Assembly (NCBI GenBank): GCA_965214375.1
Contig: OZ243947.1
Coordinates: 2,666,001 to 2,730,000, forward strand
Source of the DNA: Endobugula sp965214375
Lineage (GTDB): Bacteria; Pseudomonadota; Gammaproteobacteria; Pseudomonadales; Cellvibrionaceae
Reading direction: 5' to 3'
DNA: 64,000 bases
Every line of letters starts with the position of its first letter. Within the stretch, counting starts at the first letter, position 1. Positions 8,322 through 17,693 of the stretch are shown piece by piece. The notes under the pieces were generated by a model, which made no database searches, had not been told where the DNA came from, and was given only the letters and a program-made list of their open reading frames with translations. The position numbers and the translations under genes were made by a program.

Positions 8322-9417
8322 ATGGAAATCAACCCTTTTGTAACTGCCCTTAAATCCTTGCAGGAACGTACCGATGTTCTTAGGGGGTATCTTTGACTAT
8401 GCCACTAAAAAAGAGCAGCTCGCCGAAGTAGAACTAGAGCTGGCAGAGCCGGATGTATGGAATGACCCGGAACGTGCACAGAAGCTGGGTAAAGAGCGTT
8501 CCTCCTTGGAAGCGGTCGTTGAGACCATTGAAACACTGGATAGTGGTGTTGCTGATGCGCATGAGTTACTTGAGATGGCCGTCGCAGAGGGCGACGCAGA
8601 CCTGCTAACCGATGTGCAAGGTGAGATCGATGACCTCACTGCCAAACTGGAAACACTGGAATTTCGCCGGATGTTCTCTGGTGAAACCGATGAAAATAAC
8701 GCCTATCTTGATATTCAGTCGGGCTCTGGTGGTACCGAAGCTCAAGACTGGGCGGAAATGGTACTGCGTATGTATCTGCGTTGGGGAGAATCCAGAGGTT
8801 TTAAAACCACACTGGAAGAAGCCTCAGCAGGGGATGTGGCGGGCATCAAAAGTGCCACCATCCGTTTTCAGGGCGACTATGCTTTTGGCTGGTTGCGAAC
8901 GGAAACCGGCGTTCATCGCTTAGTGCGAAAATCCCCATTTGACTCGGGTAATCGTCGCCACACGTCTTTTTGTTCCGTGTTTGTCTCTCCGGAAATTGAC
9001 GACAATTTTGAAATTGATGTCGACAAATACCAAGTGCGCGAAGACACTTACCGTGCTTCGGGTGCGGGTGGTCAGCATGTGAACAAGACCGATTCTGCGG
9101 TACGTTTAACCCACGAACCTAGCGGGATTGTGGTACAGTGCCAAAGCCAGCGTTCCCAGCACCAAAACCGTGACGCCGCTTGGAAAATGCTGCGCGCACG
9201 TTTGTACGAGCAGGAAATGCTCAAACGCAATGCTGACAAACAGGCACTGGAAGACAGCAAGGCAGACATTGGTTGGGGTAGCCAGATTCGCTCCTATGTG
9301 TTGGACGACCAGCGTATTAAGGATTTACGCACCAGTGTACAAACCAGTAACTGTCAGGCAGTATTGGATGGTGATCTCGATCAATTTATTGAAGCGAGTT
9401 TAAAAGCAGGATTGTAA
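8322..9417 (+). CDS. prfB: peptide chain release factor 2 with programmed +1 frameshift
   Basis: RF2 recognises UGA and UAA and releases the finished peptide on the ribosome. Translation starts at ATG 8322 (MEINPFVTALKSLQERTDVL), reads 24 codons to CTT at 8391-8393, meets TGA at 8394-8396, and must shift +1 to continue with GAC from 8395. The shifted product is 364 residues, as expected for RF2. The SPF-type tripeptide and the catalytic GAGGQHVN (GGQ) loop are present. This is established autoregulation: low RF2 slows UGA decoding and favours the shift. It is not a lesion. lysS follows downstream, as in many gammaproteobacteria. Confidence 0.97.
8382..8397 (+). promoter_or_regulatory. prfB programmed +1 frameshift site
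   Basis: A Shine-Dalgarno-like AGGGGG at 8382-8387 lies three bases before the slippery CTT (8391-8393), followed by TGA and C. The arrangement AGGGGG-TAT-CTT-TGA-C is the canonical RF2 frameshift signal. The internal Shine-Dalgarno pairs with 16S rRNA and pushes the ribosome forward by one base. Confidence 0.97.
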
Positions 9418-9429
9418 TCGCTAATTGAC

Positions 9430-9526
9430 AGAACTTATGTATTAACGCAAACACGCATAAATACGTCCATGTAGCTCGTTTCCGGCATCCATGCCTAAAA
9501 CGGTTTGCTTGTAATACATAAGTTCT
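9430..9526. repeat. intergenic hairpin repeat, copy 1 (core inverted)
   Basis: A perfect 15-bp inverted repeat (9430-9444 against 9512-9526) encloses about 67 bases. Read on the minus strand the interior holds GGCATGGATGCCGGAAACGA, then TACATGGACGTATTTA and a GTGTTTG end. The same core occurs in the copies at 9552 and 30450, each inside a different stem. Only 25 bases separate this copy from the next one, which is in the opposite orientation. The region 9418-9705 holds no gene. Confidence 0.8.
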
Positions 9527-9551
9527 TTCTATGACAATATGTAATGCCCTT

Positions 9552-9642
9552 AGATTGTTAGCTGGCCAAAGCCGTAAGCCGCAGGGATGCGGCGCCGAGC
9601 CTACATGGATGTATTCACGGCGTGCTTTGGTAGCAACAATCT
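9552..9642. repeat. intergenic hairpin repeat, copy 2
   Basis: Imperfect arms of about 20 bases (9552-9572 against 9624-9642, both ends AGATTGTT and AACAATCT) enclose the conserved core. The core reads GCAGGGATGCGGCGCCGAGC, then CTACATGGATGTATTCACGG and CGTGCTTTGG on the plus strand. It sits 64 bases before lysS and could act on the mRNA of either neighbour, as a transcriptional end or a processing site. Confidence 0.8.
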
Positions 9643-9705
9643 ACAGGGAAAAAGTACGTAGTATCAAAGATGAACAACCGTTTAATTGATTAAAGCCATA
9701 CAATT

Positions 9706-11211
9706 ATGAGTAACGAACAACAAGACGAAAATAAATTAATCGCTGAACGCCGTGAAAAAATAGCTGCTATTCGTGAGCAGGGCGTGGCGTTTCCTAACCA
9801 GGTGACCCGTGAAGATCAGGCTGCAGATTTGCAGGCCGCTTACGGTGAAAAAACCAAAGAAGCGCTTGAAGCTTTAGACCATCAAGTCTCCGTTGCGGGT
9901 CGTGTGATGGCGAAGCGTGGCCCGTTTATGGTGCTGCAAGATGGCAGTGGCCGTATTCAATTGTATGCCAGTAAAGATGCTCAAAAAAAGTTGAAAGACA
10001 CCAGCGGCTTATGGGATATGGGTGATATTGTCAGTGTTAGTGGCGCTCTGCATAAGTCTGGTAAAGGTGACTTATATGTGAATCTGGAAGATTTTCAGCT
10101 ATTAACCAAATCACTTCGCCCCCTGCCGGATAAATATCACGGTTTGGCTGATCAAGAAATGCGTTATCGTCAACGCTATGTCGATTTAATGGTTAATCCT
10201 GAAGTGCGTGATACCTTTAAGATTCGTTCTCAGGTTATCAGCTTTATTCGTCATTACCTTAACAGTAATCAGTTTCTGGAAGTCGAAACGCCGATGTTAC
10301 AAACCATTCCCGGTGGTGCGACAGCTCGCCCGTTTGTTACCCACCACAATGCGTTGGATATGGACATGTATTTGCGTATTGCACCGGAGCTGTATCTTAA
10401 GCGCTTGGTAGTTGGCGGTTTTGAGCGTGTGTATGAAATTAATCGCAACTTTCGTAATGAGGGTTTATCCACGCGTCATAACCCTGAATTCACCATGCTT
10501 GAATTCTATCAGGCCTATGCGGATTACAATGATCTGATGGATCTTACCGAAGATATGCTACGTAAGCTGGCGCAGGAAGTACTAGGTTCGACAGACGTGA
10601 GAAACACCACGAAAAATGCTGAGGGTGAGGTGACTGAAGAAGTGATTTACGACTTTGCGCAACCCTTTACACGTTTAAGTGTCTTTGATTCGATTCTGCA
10701 ATTTAACTCGGATGTTACTGCCGAAGTGCTGGCTGATGAAGCCGGTGCGCGCAAGATTGCAGAAGGCTTGGGGATTCCCTTAAAAGACAGTTGGGGATTT
10801 GGTAAAGTCCAGATCGAAATTTTTGAGAAAACCGTAGAACACCGTTTGATTCATCCTACGTTTATTACCGAATATCCTACAGAAGTGTCTCCATTGGCGC
10901 GTCGTAGTGACAGTAATCCATGTGTCACTGATCGCTTTGAATTTTTTGTCGGTGGTCGTGAAATTGCTAATGGTTTTTCCGAGCTGAATGACTCCGAAGA
11001 TCAAGCCGAACGTTTCCAGCAGCAAGTGGCTGAAAAAGATGCGGGCGATGATGAGGCTATGCATTTTGATGCTGATTATGTGCGCGCGTTGGAATACGGT
11101 TTGCCGCCAACGGCAGGAGAGGGTATTGGTATTGACCGTTTGGTGATGATGTTAACGGATTCGCCGTCCATTAGAGATGTTTTACTCTTTCCGCATATGC
11201 GTCCTGAATAA
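9706..11211 (+). CDS. lysS: lysyl-tRNA synthetase, class II
   Basis: This is a 501-residue class II lysyl-tRNA synthetase that charges tRNA-Lys in the cytoplasm. An N-terminal OB-fold domain (VSVAGRVMAKRGPFMVLQD) binds the anticodon. The catalytic core shows motif 1 (MRYRQRYVDLM), the PGGATARPF substrate loop, motif 2 (FERVYEINRNFRNEG) and motif 3 (GEGIGIDRLVMML). The length matches the E. coli enzyme (505). The gene is intact. Confidence 0.97.
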   Translation: MSNEQQDENKLIAERREKIAAIREQGVAFPNQVTREDQAADLQAAYGEKTKEALEALDHQVSVAGRVMAKRGPFMVLQDGSGRIQLYASKDAQKKLKDTSGLWDMGDIVSVSGALHKSGKGDLYVNLEDFQLLTKSLRPLPDKYHGLADQEMRYRQRYVDLMVNPEVRDTFKIRSQVISFIRHYLNSNQFLEVETPMLQTIPGGATARPFVTHHNALDMDMYLRIAPELYLKRLVVGGFERVYEINRNFRNEGLSTRHNPEFTMLEFYQAYADYNDLMDLTEDMLRKLAQEVLGSTDVRNTTKNAEGEVTEEVIYDFAQPFTRLSVFDSILQFNSDVTAEVLADEAGARKIAEGLGIPLKDSWGFGKVQIEIFEKTVEHRLIHPTFITEYPTEVSPLARRSDSNPCVTDRFEFFVGGREIANGFSELNDSEDQAERFQQQVAEKDAGDDEAMHFDADYVRALEYGLPPTAGEGIGIDRLVMMLTDSPSIRDVLLFPHMRPE

Positions 11212-11215
11212 TACG

Positions 11216-11290
11216 ATAGCGTTTATTGATCGAACTCTTCGTGTAATCTTTGGTCTATTATTGCTCAATGTAGTGCTTTTTGGCGTATAA
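11216..11290 (+). pseudogene. possible DUF2892 membrane-segment remnant
   Basis: The frame reads IAFIDRTLRVIFGLLLLNVV and ends at TAA 11288. This resembles the first helix of DUF2892 (YgaP-type) proteins, which often accompany rhodaneses; a rhodanese gene lies at 12131. No start codon precedes it, and it is only 24 codons long. It may be a decayed remnant or chance, and confidence is low. Confidence 0.25.
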
Positions 11291-11320
11291 ACATTTATCA
11301 ATTTAAGCAGAGATGGGTCG

Positions 11321-12131
11321 ATGTTAGAGGATACTCAATTACGCTTATCGGCATTTCTTGCGGTATTGCTCATAATGGCGTTTCTAGAGCATCTGCTCCC
11401 CAAGCGTGAGCGTGTACAAACACGATCCCAACGCTGGACCACAAATTTATCGTTAGTGATTGTTAATACCATTGCGTTAAAATTATTGGTTCCGATCACA
11501 GCGGTTATTGCGGCTGATTATGCGTTAACGCATAATTGGGGGTTTGCTTTCCTTGTCACCCCTGCCATTGCCATTATTCGTTGAAATCATTCTTGGCATT
11601 ATACTGTTGGACTTTGCGATTTATATTCAACATGTTGCCTTCCATAGCATTCCTTGTTTGTGGCGTTTACACAAAGTGCATCATGCCGATCGTGATATTG
11701 ATGTCACCACGGGTATCCGTTTTCATCCGTTAGAAGCGATGATTTCAATGATCTATAAATGTGGGGTGATCCTATTATTAGGTCCTGTAACCATCGCCGT
11801 TGTTATTTTTGAAATTCTACTGAATGCTTCGGCGATGTTTAATCATGCCAATGTACGCTTGCCTAAATGGTTGGATAGTGTTTTGCGTACCATTGTTGTT
11901 ACACCGGATTTTCACCGCGTGCATCATTCTGCAATGATCAAAGAAACTGACAGCAACTATGGATTTTTCTTATCTGTTTGGGACAAGATGTGCAAAACCT
12001 ATATTGACCAACCACAAGATAATCATCAGAAAATGAAAATTGGTCTGCATGCATATCAAAATCGCAGCCCCGGTAAGTTGTCATGGTGTTTAACGATACC
12101 ATTTAAAAAGCCATCGGGTAAAATAGAGTAA
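11321..12131 (+). pseudogene. fatty acid hydroxylase / sterol desaturase family, frameshifted
   Basis: This is a membrane di-iron hydroxylase with histidine clusters HKVHH, NHANV and FHRVHHS in its second half. Two pieces in different frames make one protein. The first (11321-11584) begins MLEDTQLRLSAFLAVLL and runs to ALTHNW. The second resumes at GLLSLSPLPLPLFVEI. The join lies in a run of five G near 11537-11541, and one G fewer would restore the frame. The family hydroxylates or desaturates lipid chains at the inner membrane. It ends with TAATG overlapping the rhodanese start by one base, so the two formed an operon. A single homopolymer indel could also be a sequencing error. Confidence 0.8.
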
Positions 12132-12544
12132 TGTTAATAAGAAAGTGTTTGTTAATCGTCACTATTTTTTATGCGCTTCTTTACAGCCTGTTAAGCAATG
12201 CCGTTGTCAATATAGAGCCAAAAATGATTGAGCAGGATGAGTATGCAACTTTCTCACAACGTGACGATACCGTCGTTATCGACGTTCGCACCGTGAGAGA
12301 ATTTAATACAGGGTATATTCCCGGTGCTATCAATATTCCTCATCGAGACATTTTGCGCGGTAAAATAAATCTTGGGCAGTATAAAGATAAAAATATTATT
12401 TGTTATTGCCATACGGGTGTAAGGGTTGGTTTTGTGGTCGATTACCTTGAAAAAAATCCAGTATTAAAACCTGAAAAAATTTACCATCTTCGAGGTGATT
12501 ATCGGGCATGGAAAGCCCGTGGTCTTGACATTGTCAGGCCATAA
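12131..12544 (+). CDS. rhodanese-like sulfurtransferase, exported
   Basis: This is a 137-residue single-domain rhodanese with an N-terminal hydrophobic segment of about 25 residues, probably a signal or anchor that places it in the periplasm. The domain runs from VIDVRTVREFNTGYIPGA to HLRGDYRAWKARGL. The active-site loop is CHTGVRV, with the catalytic cysteine near residue 100. The family moves sulfane sulfur between donors and acceptors. Its substrate here cannot be inferred. It overlaps the upstream hydroxylase stop by one base. Confidence 0.85.
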   Translation: MLIRKCLLIVTIFYALLYSLLSNAVVNIEPKMIEQDEYATFSQRDDTVVIDVRTVREFNTGYIPGAINIPHRDILRGKINLGQYKDKNIICYCHTGVRVGFVVDYLEKNPVLKPEKIYHLRGDYRAWKARGLDIVRP

Positions 12545-12566
12545 ATTGATCAAGTAAATAACCCAT

Positions 12567-13457
12567 CTATAACGCTTTTTCTACCAAATACCGTACCAGT
12601 TTCATTGTCAGGTTTTCACGGCGAGATCGATCTGGCCATATGGCATAGCATTCTAAGGGTTTAACTTCCCATTCCGGTAGTAGGTGTACGATTTTTCCTG
12701 CGTCGATCTCTTCTTCTACTAAATTTTCTGGTAGAACATTCACTCCCATATGGTGACTGACAAAGTGTTTTAGGGCATTGGCACTATTCACACTGATACA
12801 AAAGTTCTCTGGAATAATAATGGTTTGATGAGACGGCGCGATAAATTCGATACTATTGTTAGGGCGCATTTGAAAATGTACCCATTCCCATTCTTCAAGC
12901 TCTGACGGGTGTTGTAATTTGGGTTGCTGTTTAATATAGGTTTTATGGGCAACAAGAATACGCCGAATATCACCAATTTTACGCGACATCATAGCACTAT
13001 CATCTATGCCATAGGCGCCGACACGAAGACGCAAATCCAGACCACTATCAAACATATCAACGATCTGATCAGTGTAATTCAACGAGATGCTCACGCCGGG
13101 ATATTGTTTGACAAAATCTGCGATAGCAGATGAAACCGGTGATGATTCCAATAGTGCTGGGAGTGTGATTTTTAAAGTGCCAACCGGTTTTTGTGACAAC
13201 GCATTAAGCCCGTTTAGCCCAGCTTCTGCATCTCTGAGCATATTGGCGGGATGGACATAAAAATGTTTGCCCTCATGGGTTAGCGTCAGCTTGCGAGTCG
13301 TACGATAGAGTAAGGTCACACCCGTATACTGCTCAAGATCAGATATCGTTTGGCTGACTCGAGAGGGGACTAGGTCCAGTTCTTTGGCGGCACCAAGAAA
13401 ACTGCCTTTATCAACCACTTTTGCAAATACGGCCATATGGCGTAGATAATTAATCAT
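12567..13457 (-). CDS. LysR-family transcriptional regulator
   Basis: This is a 296-residue LysR-type regulator. The N-terminal winged helix-turn-helix covers MAVFAKVVDKGSFLGAAKEL and the following PSRVSQTISDLEQYTGV. The rest is a two-lobe effector-binding domain. It belongs by eye to the CrgA/AaeR-like branch common in proteobacteria. It is divergent from the SnoaL gene at 13564. The shared 106-base gap carries an 18-base palindrome, so it probably controls the SnoaL cluster and itself. The inducer is unknown. Confidence 0.92.
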   Translation of the reverse strand: MINYLRHMAVFAKVVDKGSFLGAAKELDLVPSRVSQTISDLEQYTGVTLLYRTTRKLTLTHEGKHFYVHPANMLRDAEAGLNGLNALSQKPVGTLKITLPALLESSPVSSAIADFVKQYPGVSISLNYTDQIVDMFDSGLDLRLRVGAYGIDDSAMMSRKIGDIRRILVAHKTYIKQQPKLQHPSELEEWEWVHFQMRPNNSIEFIAPSHQTIIIPENFCISVNSANALKHFVSHHMGVNVLPENLVEEEIDAGKIVHLLPEWEVKPLECYAIWPDRSRRENLTMKLVRYLVEKAL

Positions 13458-13486
13458 TGTTCCGAAATTCGTAATTATTAAATAAT

Positions 13487-13504
13487 ATTAATATACATAT
13501 TAAT
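13487..13504. promoter_or_regulatory. candidate LysR operator palindrome
   Basis: ATTAATAT-AC-ATATTAAT is a perfect 8-2-8 palindrome between the LysR gene and the first SnoaL gene. LysR proteins bind AT-rich dyads with a T-N11-A core in such divergent gaps. It is about 60 bases upstream of the SnoaL start. The AT-rich context makes a chance palindrome possible. Confidence 0.45.
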
Positions 13505-13563
13505 ATCTATATGTAAAGTTTATAGTGCCTGACAACGATTAACTTACCCAACTGGAGACAAAC

Positions 13564-14037
13564 ATGAACCTTACATCGTTGTTTACTATCGTTATTGCGA
13601 CATTATCATCCTTTGACGTGTTGGCGGATGCTAAAAAGACTGACATCCAACCTTTTTATGCATTTTTAAGTAACCCGGGTTCAGAAACCCACGCACAGGC
13701 TTTTTTAGAATCTGTTGATTCAGGCTGGAAGAGCATTGGTGATTATTCCGGTAAAACAAAAATTAAAGAGAAGTTTGTGAAACAGCTCAAAGGCTTTAGT
13801 CAATTGATTCCGGATTTAAACTGGGCGATTGAAGAAGTCATTATTGATGGTAATAAAGTGGTTGTACGTAGTCGCGCAACAGGAACACCTAAGGGACCAC
13901 TGTTTGGTGTTGATGGTAAAGGGAAGTCTTTCGATATTCTAACGATAGATATTCATACGGTTAACACCGGTAAAGTGACACAGACTTATCATGTTGAAGA
14001 TTGGGCTGGTGCTCTACGACAACTCAGTGCTAAATAA
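13564..14037 (+). CDS. SnoaL-like ester cyclase family protein, exported
   Basis: This is a 157-residue protein with a signal peptide (MNLTSLFTIVIATLSSFDVLA) and an NTF2-like fold of the SnoaL/ester cyclase group. The core is recognised by FVKQLKGFSQLIPDLNWAIE, the VVVRSRATGTPKGPLFG strand and a final HVEDWAGALRQL. Members bind small hydrophobic molecules; some are polyketide cyclases, but most have no known reaction. It is the first of three such genes in a row, downstream of the divergent LysR gene. Confidence 0.75.
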   Translation: MNLTSLFTIVIATLSSFDVLADAKKTDIQPFYAFLSNPGSETHAQAFLESVDSGWKSIGDYSGKTKIKEKFVKQLKGFSQLIPDLNWAIEEVIIDGNKVVVRSRATGTPKGPLFGVDGKGKSFDILTIDIHTVNTGKVTQTYHVEDWAGALRQLSAK

Positions 14038-14098
14038 GTTGGAATAACACTCCGGATACTTTCTGGAGAATGTATTGGTGAATCATAGCGAGGCGCTT

Positions 14099-14872
14099 AT
14101 GATTAAAAAATTACAAAATGCCATATCACTATATATGGAAGTTATCCGGGATGGAAAGGCACGGCAAGCCGTCGAAAAGTATACCGGGGATCGTTACACA
14201 CAACACTCAACTGGTGTGCGTGATGGCAAAGAGGGATTTATTGCATTCTTTGAACCCTTCCTGGAAAGAAACCCGATACGCCATATTGAGGTAGTGCGTG
14301 GATTTGAAGACGGCCAATATGTTTTTGTCCATGTGTATCAGAGCCTCAATAATGGCGAATCTGAGTGGGTAACCATGGATTTCTTTGATACAGATGCCAA
14401 TGACAAAATTATTGAACATTGGGATGTGATTGCCGAGTACACCGGTGAAACAATATCTGGTCGTACACAAGTCGACGGGGCAACAGAGATTACCGATATT
14501 GATAAAACACAGGCCAACAAAGCCTTGGTCGGTGCGATGATTCAGTATGTACTTATGCCAGAAGGTAATGTGGACAAAGCACCTGAGTATATCCATGAAG
14601 ATTATATACAACATAACACCGAAGTACCTGATGGTTTGGCTGCGGTTACAGAAATACTAAAAGCTGAAAACCGGACTTTATGGTATCGAGAAATAGTATT
14701 GTTGATCGGTTGCGGTAACTTCGTTGCTACGCTCTGCCGTGTTGATAAATAGGGACAGGAATATGCTCAGACAGAGATATTTCGTGTTGAATCGGGAAAA
14801 ATTATTGAGCATTGGGATGCTTCGGAACCCGTGCCTGCAGAGCAAGATTTGGTAAATAGCGGCAAATTTTAA
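14099..14872 (+). pseudogene. double SnoaL-like protein interrupted by TAG
   Basis: Two SnoaL-like domains in one frame start at ATG 14099, which has GAGG five bases upstream. Domain one carries YTQHSTGVRDGKEGF and IEHWDVIAEY. Domain two begins near YVLMPEGNVDKAPEYIHEDY. TAG at 14750-14752 stops the frame inside domain two. The same frame then continues GQEYAQTEIFRVESGKIIEH to TAA at 14870, giving the expected IIEHWD ending. The product without readthrough would lack the last 40 residues. Function is unknown; the neighbours suggest a shared inducible role. Confidence 0.72.
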
Positions 14873-14896
14873 TCACTTTTAAACGAGATAAAAAAT

Positions 14897-15382
14897 ATGA
14901 AAAAGATAATAATGACGCCATTAATGATGGTATTACTGGTCTTGAATATCAATACAGTTAATGCGGATACACAGTCAGACAAAACGATTGCGGTGGCACA
15001 AGCCTTTCTGAATGCCGCAGGATCCGGTGATATGAAAGCACTTAAGTCACTAATGGCAGATGACTTTGTGTGGCATAACGAAGGCGATCAACGTTTACCA
15101 TGGATTGGCTCGTGGAAAAGCAAAAAAACCGTACTCAATGAATTTATGCCAAAATTTGGTGCAGGTTTAAAAGTGACGAGTTGGACAACCGACTATAGCT
15201 TCTCCAATGGCAATCAAGCGGTATTTATGGGCACCATGAGTGCGATCGCTAATAAATCTGGAGTTGATAGTGGCAAGTTTAGCTGGGCCGTGCGGGTTCA
15301 TGTCGAAGTAGATAAAGTGAAAAGCTGGAACTGGTTCGAAGACAGTTATGCCGTATCAAAAGCGTATCATGCGAGTAAATAG
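14897..15382 (+). CDS. NTF2/SnoaL-like protein, exported
   Basis: This is a 161-residue protein with a signal peptide ending near NTVNA and a ketosteroid-isomerase-like fold. The pattern SGDMKALKSLMADDFVWHNEG with a later SWNWFEDSYAV is typical of this superfamily. It is the third SnoaL-type gene of the cluster, 24 bases after the broken double-domain gene. It is intact. The ligand or reaction cannot be deduced. Confidence 0.72.
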   Translation: MKKIIMTPLMMVLLVLNINTVNADTQSDKTIAVAQAFLNAAGSGDMKALKSLMADDFVWHNEGDQRLPWIGSWKSKKTVLNEFMPKFGAGLKVTSWTTDYSFSNGNQAVFMGTMSAIANKSGVDSGKFSWAVRVHVEVDKVKSWNWFEDSYAVSKAYHASK

Positions 15383-15389
15383 TCGCGAG

Positions 15390-16241
15390 CTACGTACCTG
15401 AGTAAGCGGTCGCCCCTTTGCCAATACCCTCATAAGCCTGAACAATAAAATCGTTGATTGGATTTTGCGCTTTGAGGGTATTCGCAATATGTTGGGCGAT
15501 AAATTCTACCGTACTGTCGGTTTGAATCAGATAACAGTCTTCTACCGGCATCGTCAGAGAAAAATCTCCCTGCCGCGCACGGTAGGCAAAATGGTAATAC
15601 GGCTTGCCGTCAATATGGCGTGTTTCTATCAGGTCTGATTCAGTGCCGATATAGATATCTTCCCATAATTGGCACCACTGTCTCTCCAGTTCGTGGTCGC
15701 GTTCATCGTCACGAATAATTTCAATGGTTGAGCGGTGCCCGTGAGCAATACGCTGGCAATTGCCATCATGCTTTTTTAAGCCGTGACTGTAGTGGTAGTA
15801 GTCATGTGGAATATTTTCTGGTGTAAATGTCAGCGTGATGCGATCAATGGTATCCGGTAACAGTTCCCGTAATTGTTCAACACACCAGCGACTGACCATG
15901 TCGGGCGTGACCTCATCACCATCAATAACCGTAATGGCCGCAGCGGGTGATTCACACTGCAGATATCGACCAGCATAACGCCATTGTAGCGAGGTGTTTT
16001 CCTGCTGCTGATGAATATCGAGATATTGTGGGTTATTAGCTACAATTAAACAATGGTCAATGGTCGCATCAAGCCAGTTGCGCACCGTTTTTTTGACGAT
16101 ACCAAAATCACATACCATGCCTTGTGCATCCAATGCACCTTCAAGACTAATGCTCGCCAGCCACGTTTCGCCCAACATCCCTCTTTTGGGATCCAAATAG
16201 CTAAAATCGACATTGGTTAAATTATCAACGAACAAGTGCAT
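15390..16241 (-). CDS. 6-carboxytetrahydropterin synthase family protein, two domains
   Basis: This is a 283-residue protein with two pterin-synthase (QueD/PTPS) domains in tandem. The first has CDFGIVKKTVRNWLDATIDHC, matching the QueD motif around the pterin-anchoring region. The second has the metal-ligand HGHRSTIEI. QueD makes 6-carboxytetrahydropterin for queuosine and other deazapurines. Double-domain homologues are known in Pseudomonas and relatives, but their exact reaction is uncertain. No other queuosine genes lie nearby. It converges with the SnoaL cluster. Confidence 0.82.
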   Translation of the reverse strand: MHLFVDNLTNVDFSYLDPKRGMLGETWLASISLEGALDAQGMVCDFGIVKKTVRNWLDATIDHCLIVANNPQYLDIHQQQENTSLQWRYAGRYLQCESPAAAITVIDGDEVTPDMVSRWCVEQLRELLPDTIDRITLTFTPENIPHDYYHYSHGLKKHDGNCQRIAHGHRSTIEIIRDDERDHELERQWCQLWEDIYIGTESDLIETRHIDGKPYYHFAYRARQGDFSLTMPVEDCYLIQTDSTVEFIAQHIANTLKAQNPINDFIVQAYEGIGKGATAYSGT

Positions 16242-16461
16242 AATTGTATTTCAGGCATAATTGAGTGAACGCGCGCATCATATAGTAGTTTAGCCGTGAT
16301 ATATAGCTTTGTTAGCATTATTGCTATTTTTATATCATTAGCTTATTGTGTGATGTGATTCACGATTTTTTTTGGATGCAAAGACTTGGTTCTTGTTGAG
16401 AATGAGCTACTATGTAGGTAACTATCGAAGTCTGATAATAATAAGTAGTAGGTGGTATATT

Positions 16462-16824
16462 ATGAATCGTCAAATGTGGAATACGTTTTTAGAGCAGATA
16501 GATGCTCAATTCGATGGTGATTTTCTCGCTATTGCCAAGAAATATGAGGAAGTTACTGGTCATCCTTTTCATGTCAGCGAGCATCGCAGTGTGTTATTTG
16601 CGATGTTGGAACAAGCGATGATGACACAGGATCACGACTTGTTAAAACTGACCGTTAAATATACTAATCATCTCCCTGTCGAGATTCAAAAGGAATTTCG
16701 CGCTTTTGGCCGTAATCGTGTAACGCATCATGATAGTGGCAAATACCAAGAACCCAGATTCCGCCGTATAAAGTTAATGGCTAACAAATTGTGGGATTTT
16801 CTACAGCTTAAAAGAACGGCTTAA
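16462..16824 (+). CDS. unknown 120-residue protein
   Basis: This is a small soluble protein starting MNRQMWNTFLEQIDAQFDGD, with no family I recognise. ATG 16462 is preferred because GTAGGTGG lies nine bases upstream. It is predicted to be mostly helical, with a basic C-terminus (RFRRIKLMANKLWDFLQLKR). It ends tail to tail with the lytic transglycosylase, overlapping by four bases. The 220 bases before it contain no feature I can identify. Confidence 0.6.
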   Translation: MNRQMWNTFLEQIDAQFDGDFLAIAKKYEEVTGHPFHVSEHRSVLFAMLEQAMMTQDHDLLKLTVKYTNHLPVEIQKEFRAFGRNRVTHHDSGKYQEPRFRRIKLMANKLWDFLQLKRTA

Positions 16825-17426
16825 CTACTTTCGCGCGCGTATTTGCGATAGTGGTTAAGCACTTTGCGCACATAGTTTTGTGTTTCCTTATAGGGCGGAA
16901 TACGGTTGTTGTACTTCTTTACTGCATTTTCCCCCGCATTGTAGGCCGCCAGCGCCAATGTCATATTGTTTTTGAACATCTCTAGCAAATCGCTAAGGTA
17001 CTGTGTGCCTCCTGCAATATTTTGATAAGGATTGTAAGGGTCTGATACACCGTAACGGCTTGCGGTTCCGGGCATCAATTGCATTAATCCTTGAGCGCCT
17101 GCTCTGTAAATAGCATCCGGATTATAGGCAGACTCCACGGTGATAATGGCATGTAGCAAGTGATGTGAAAGGTTGTGTTGTGCGGCAATGCGTTCAATCG
17201 CTGAAGAAAACTTGCGCTGATTCCGTTTCCATGAATAACTGGGACGTACTGTCCAGCTACCATGTGTCTTATGCAGGCGTATATAGCCGGCATGTTTGGG
17301 TTTATCCGTAAATATCAGACTGCCTTGTGGATCGAGATAACGATATATTTCACTGTGGCTGTTGGCTGCCATCAGGCTAAGTGCAAGATAGGCAGCAATA
17401 ACGTGCAAAAGGGTGAAAAAGTTCAT
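16821..17426 (-). CDS. lytic transglycosylase, SLT family
   Basis: This is a 201-residue periplasmic murein transglycosylase. It has a signal peptide MNFFTLLHVIAAYLALSLMA. A DUF4124-like segment (YRYLDPQGSLIFTDKP) follows, then the Slt domain with catalytic glutamate in TVESAYNPDA and the motifs GAQGLMQLMPGTA and LALAAYNAGENAV. It cleaves peptidoglycan glycan strands to 1,6-anhydro ends. A longer frame runs upstream into the SRP RNA gene, but homology and the signal peptide favour the start at 17426. Confidence 0.88.
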   Translation of the reverse strand: MNFFTLLHVIAAYLALSLMAANSHSEIYRYLDPQGSLIFTDKPKHAGYIRLHKTHGSWTVRPSYSWKRNQRKFSSAIERIAAQHNLSHHLLHAIITVESAYNPDAIYRAGAQGLMQLMPGTASRYGVSDPYNPYQNIAGGTQYLSDLLEMFKNNMTLALAAYNAGENAVKKYNNRIPPYKETQNYVRKVLNHYRKYARESS

Positions 17427-17517
17427 AAAACAATCATTTATAGTCATTTTTAGTGAGTATATTGAGATTATAGATAAAGTCACACAGGTTTCAATAGTGT
17501 ATAGGTAAGTGTTTCCA

Positions 17518-17546
17518 TTGGAAAAATCTGCCTGAAGCCGTATAAT
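17518..17546 (+). promoter_or_regulatory. sigma-70 promoter of the SRP RNA gene
   Basis: A -35 box TTGGAA (17518-17523) and a perfect -10 box TATAAT (17541-17546) are 17 bases apart. They are followed by the GC-rich discriminator CCCCGCCCGC, which is typical of stable-RNA promoters under stringent control. The predicted start near 17553 lies about 25 bases before the mature RNA, so 5' processing is likely. Confidence 0.85.
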
Positions 17547-17579
17547 CCCCGCCCGCTTGTCGATAAGGCAAGCTGTTAT

Positions 17580-17693
<114 letters not shown>

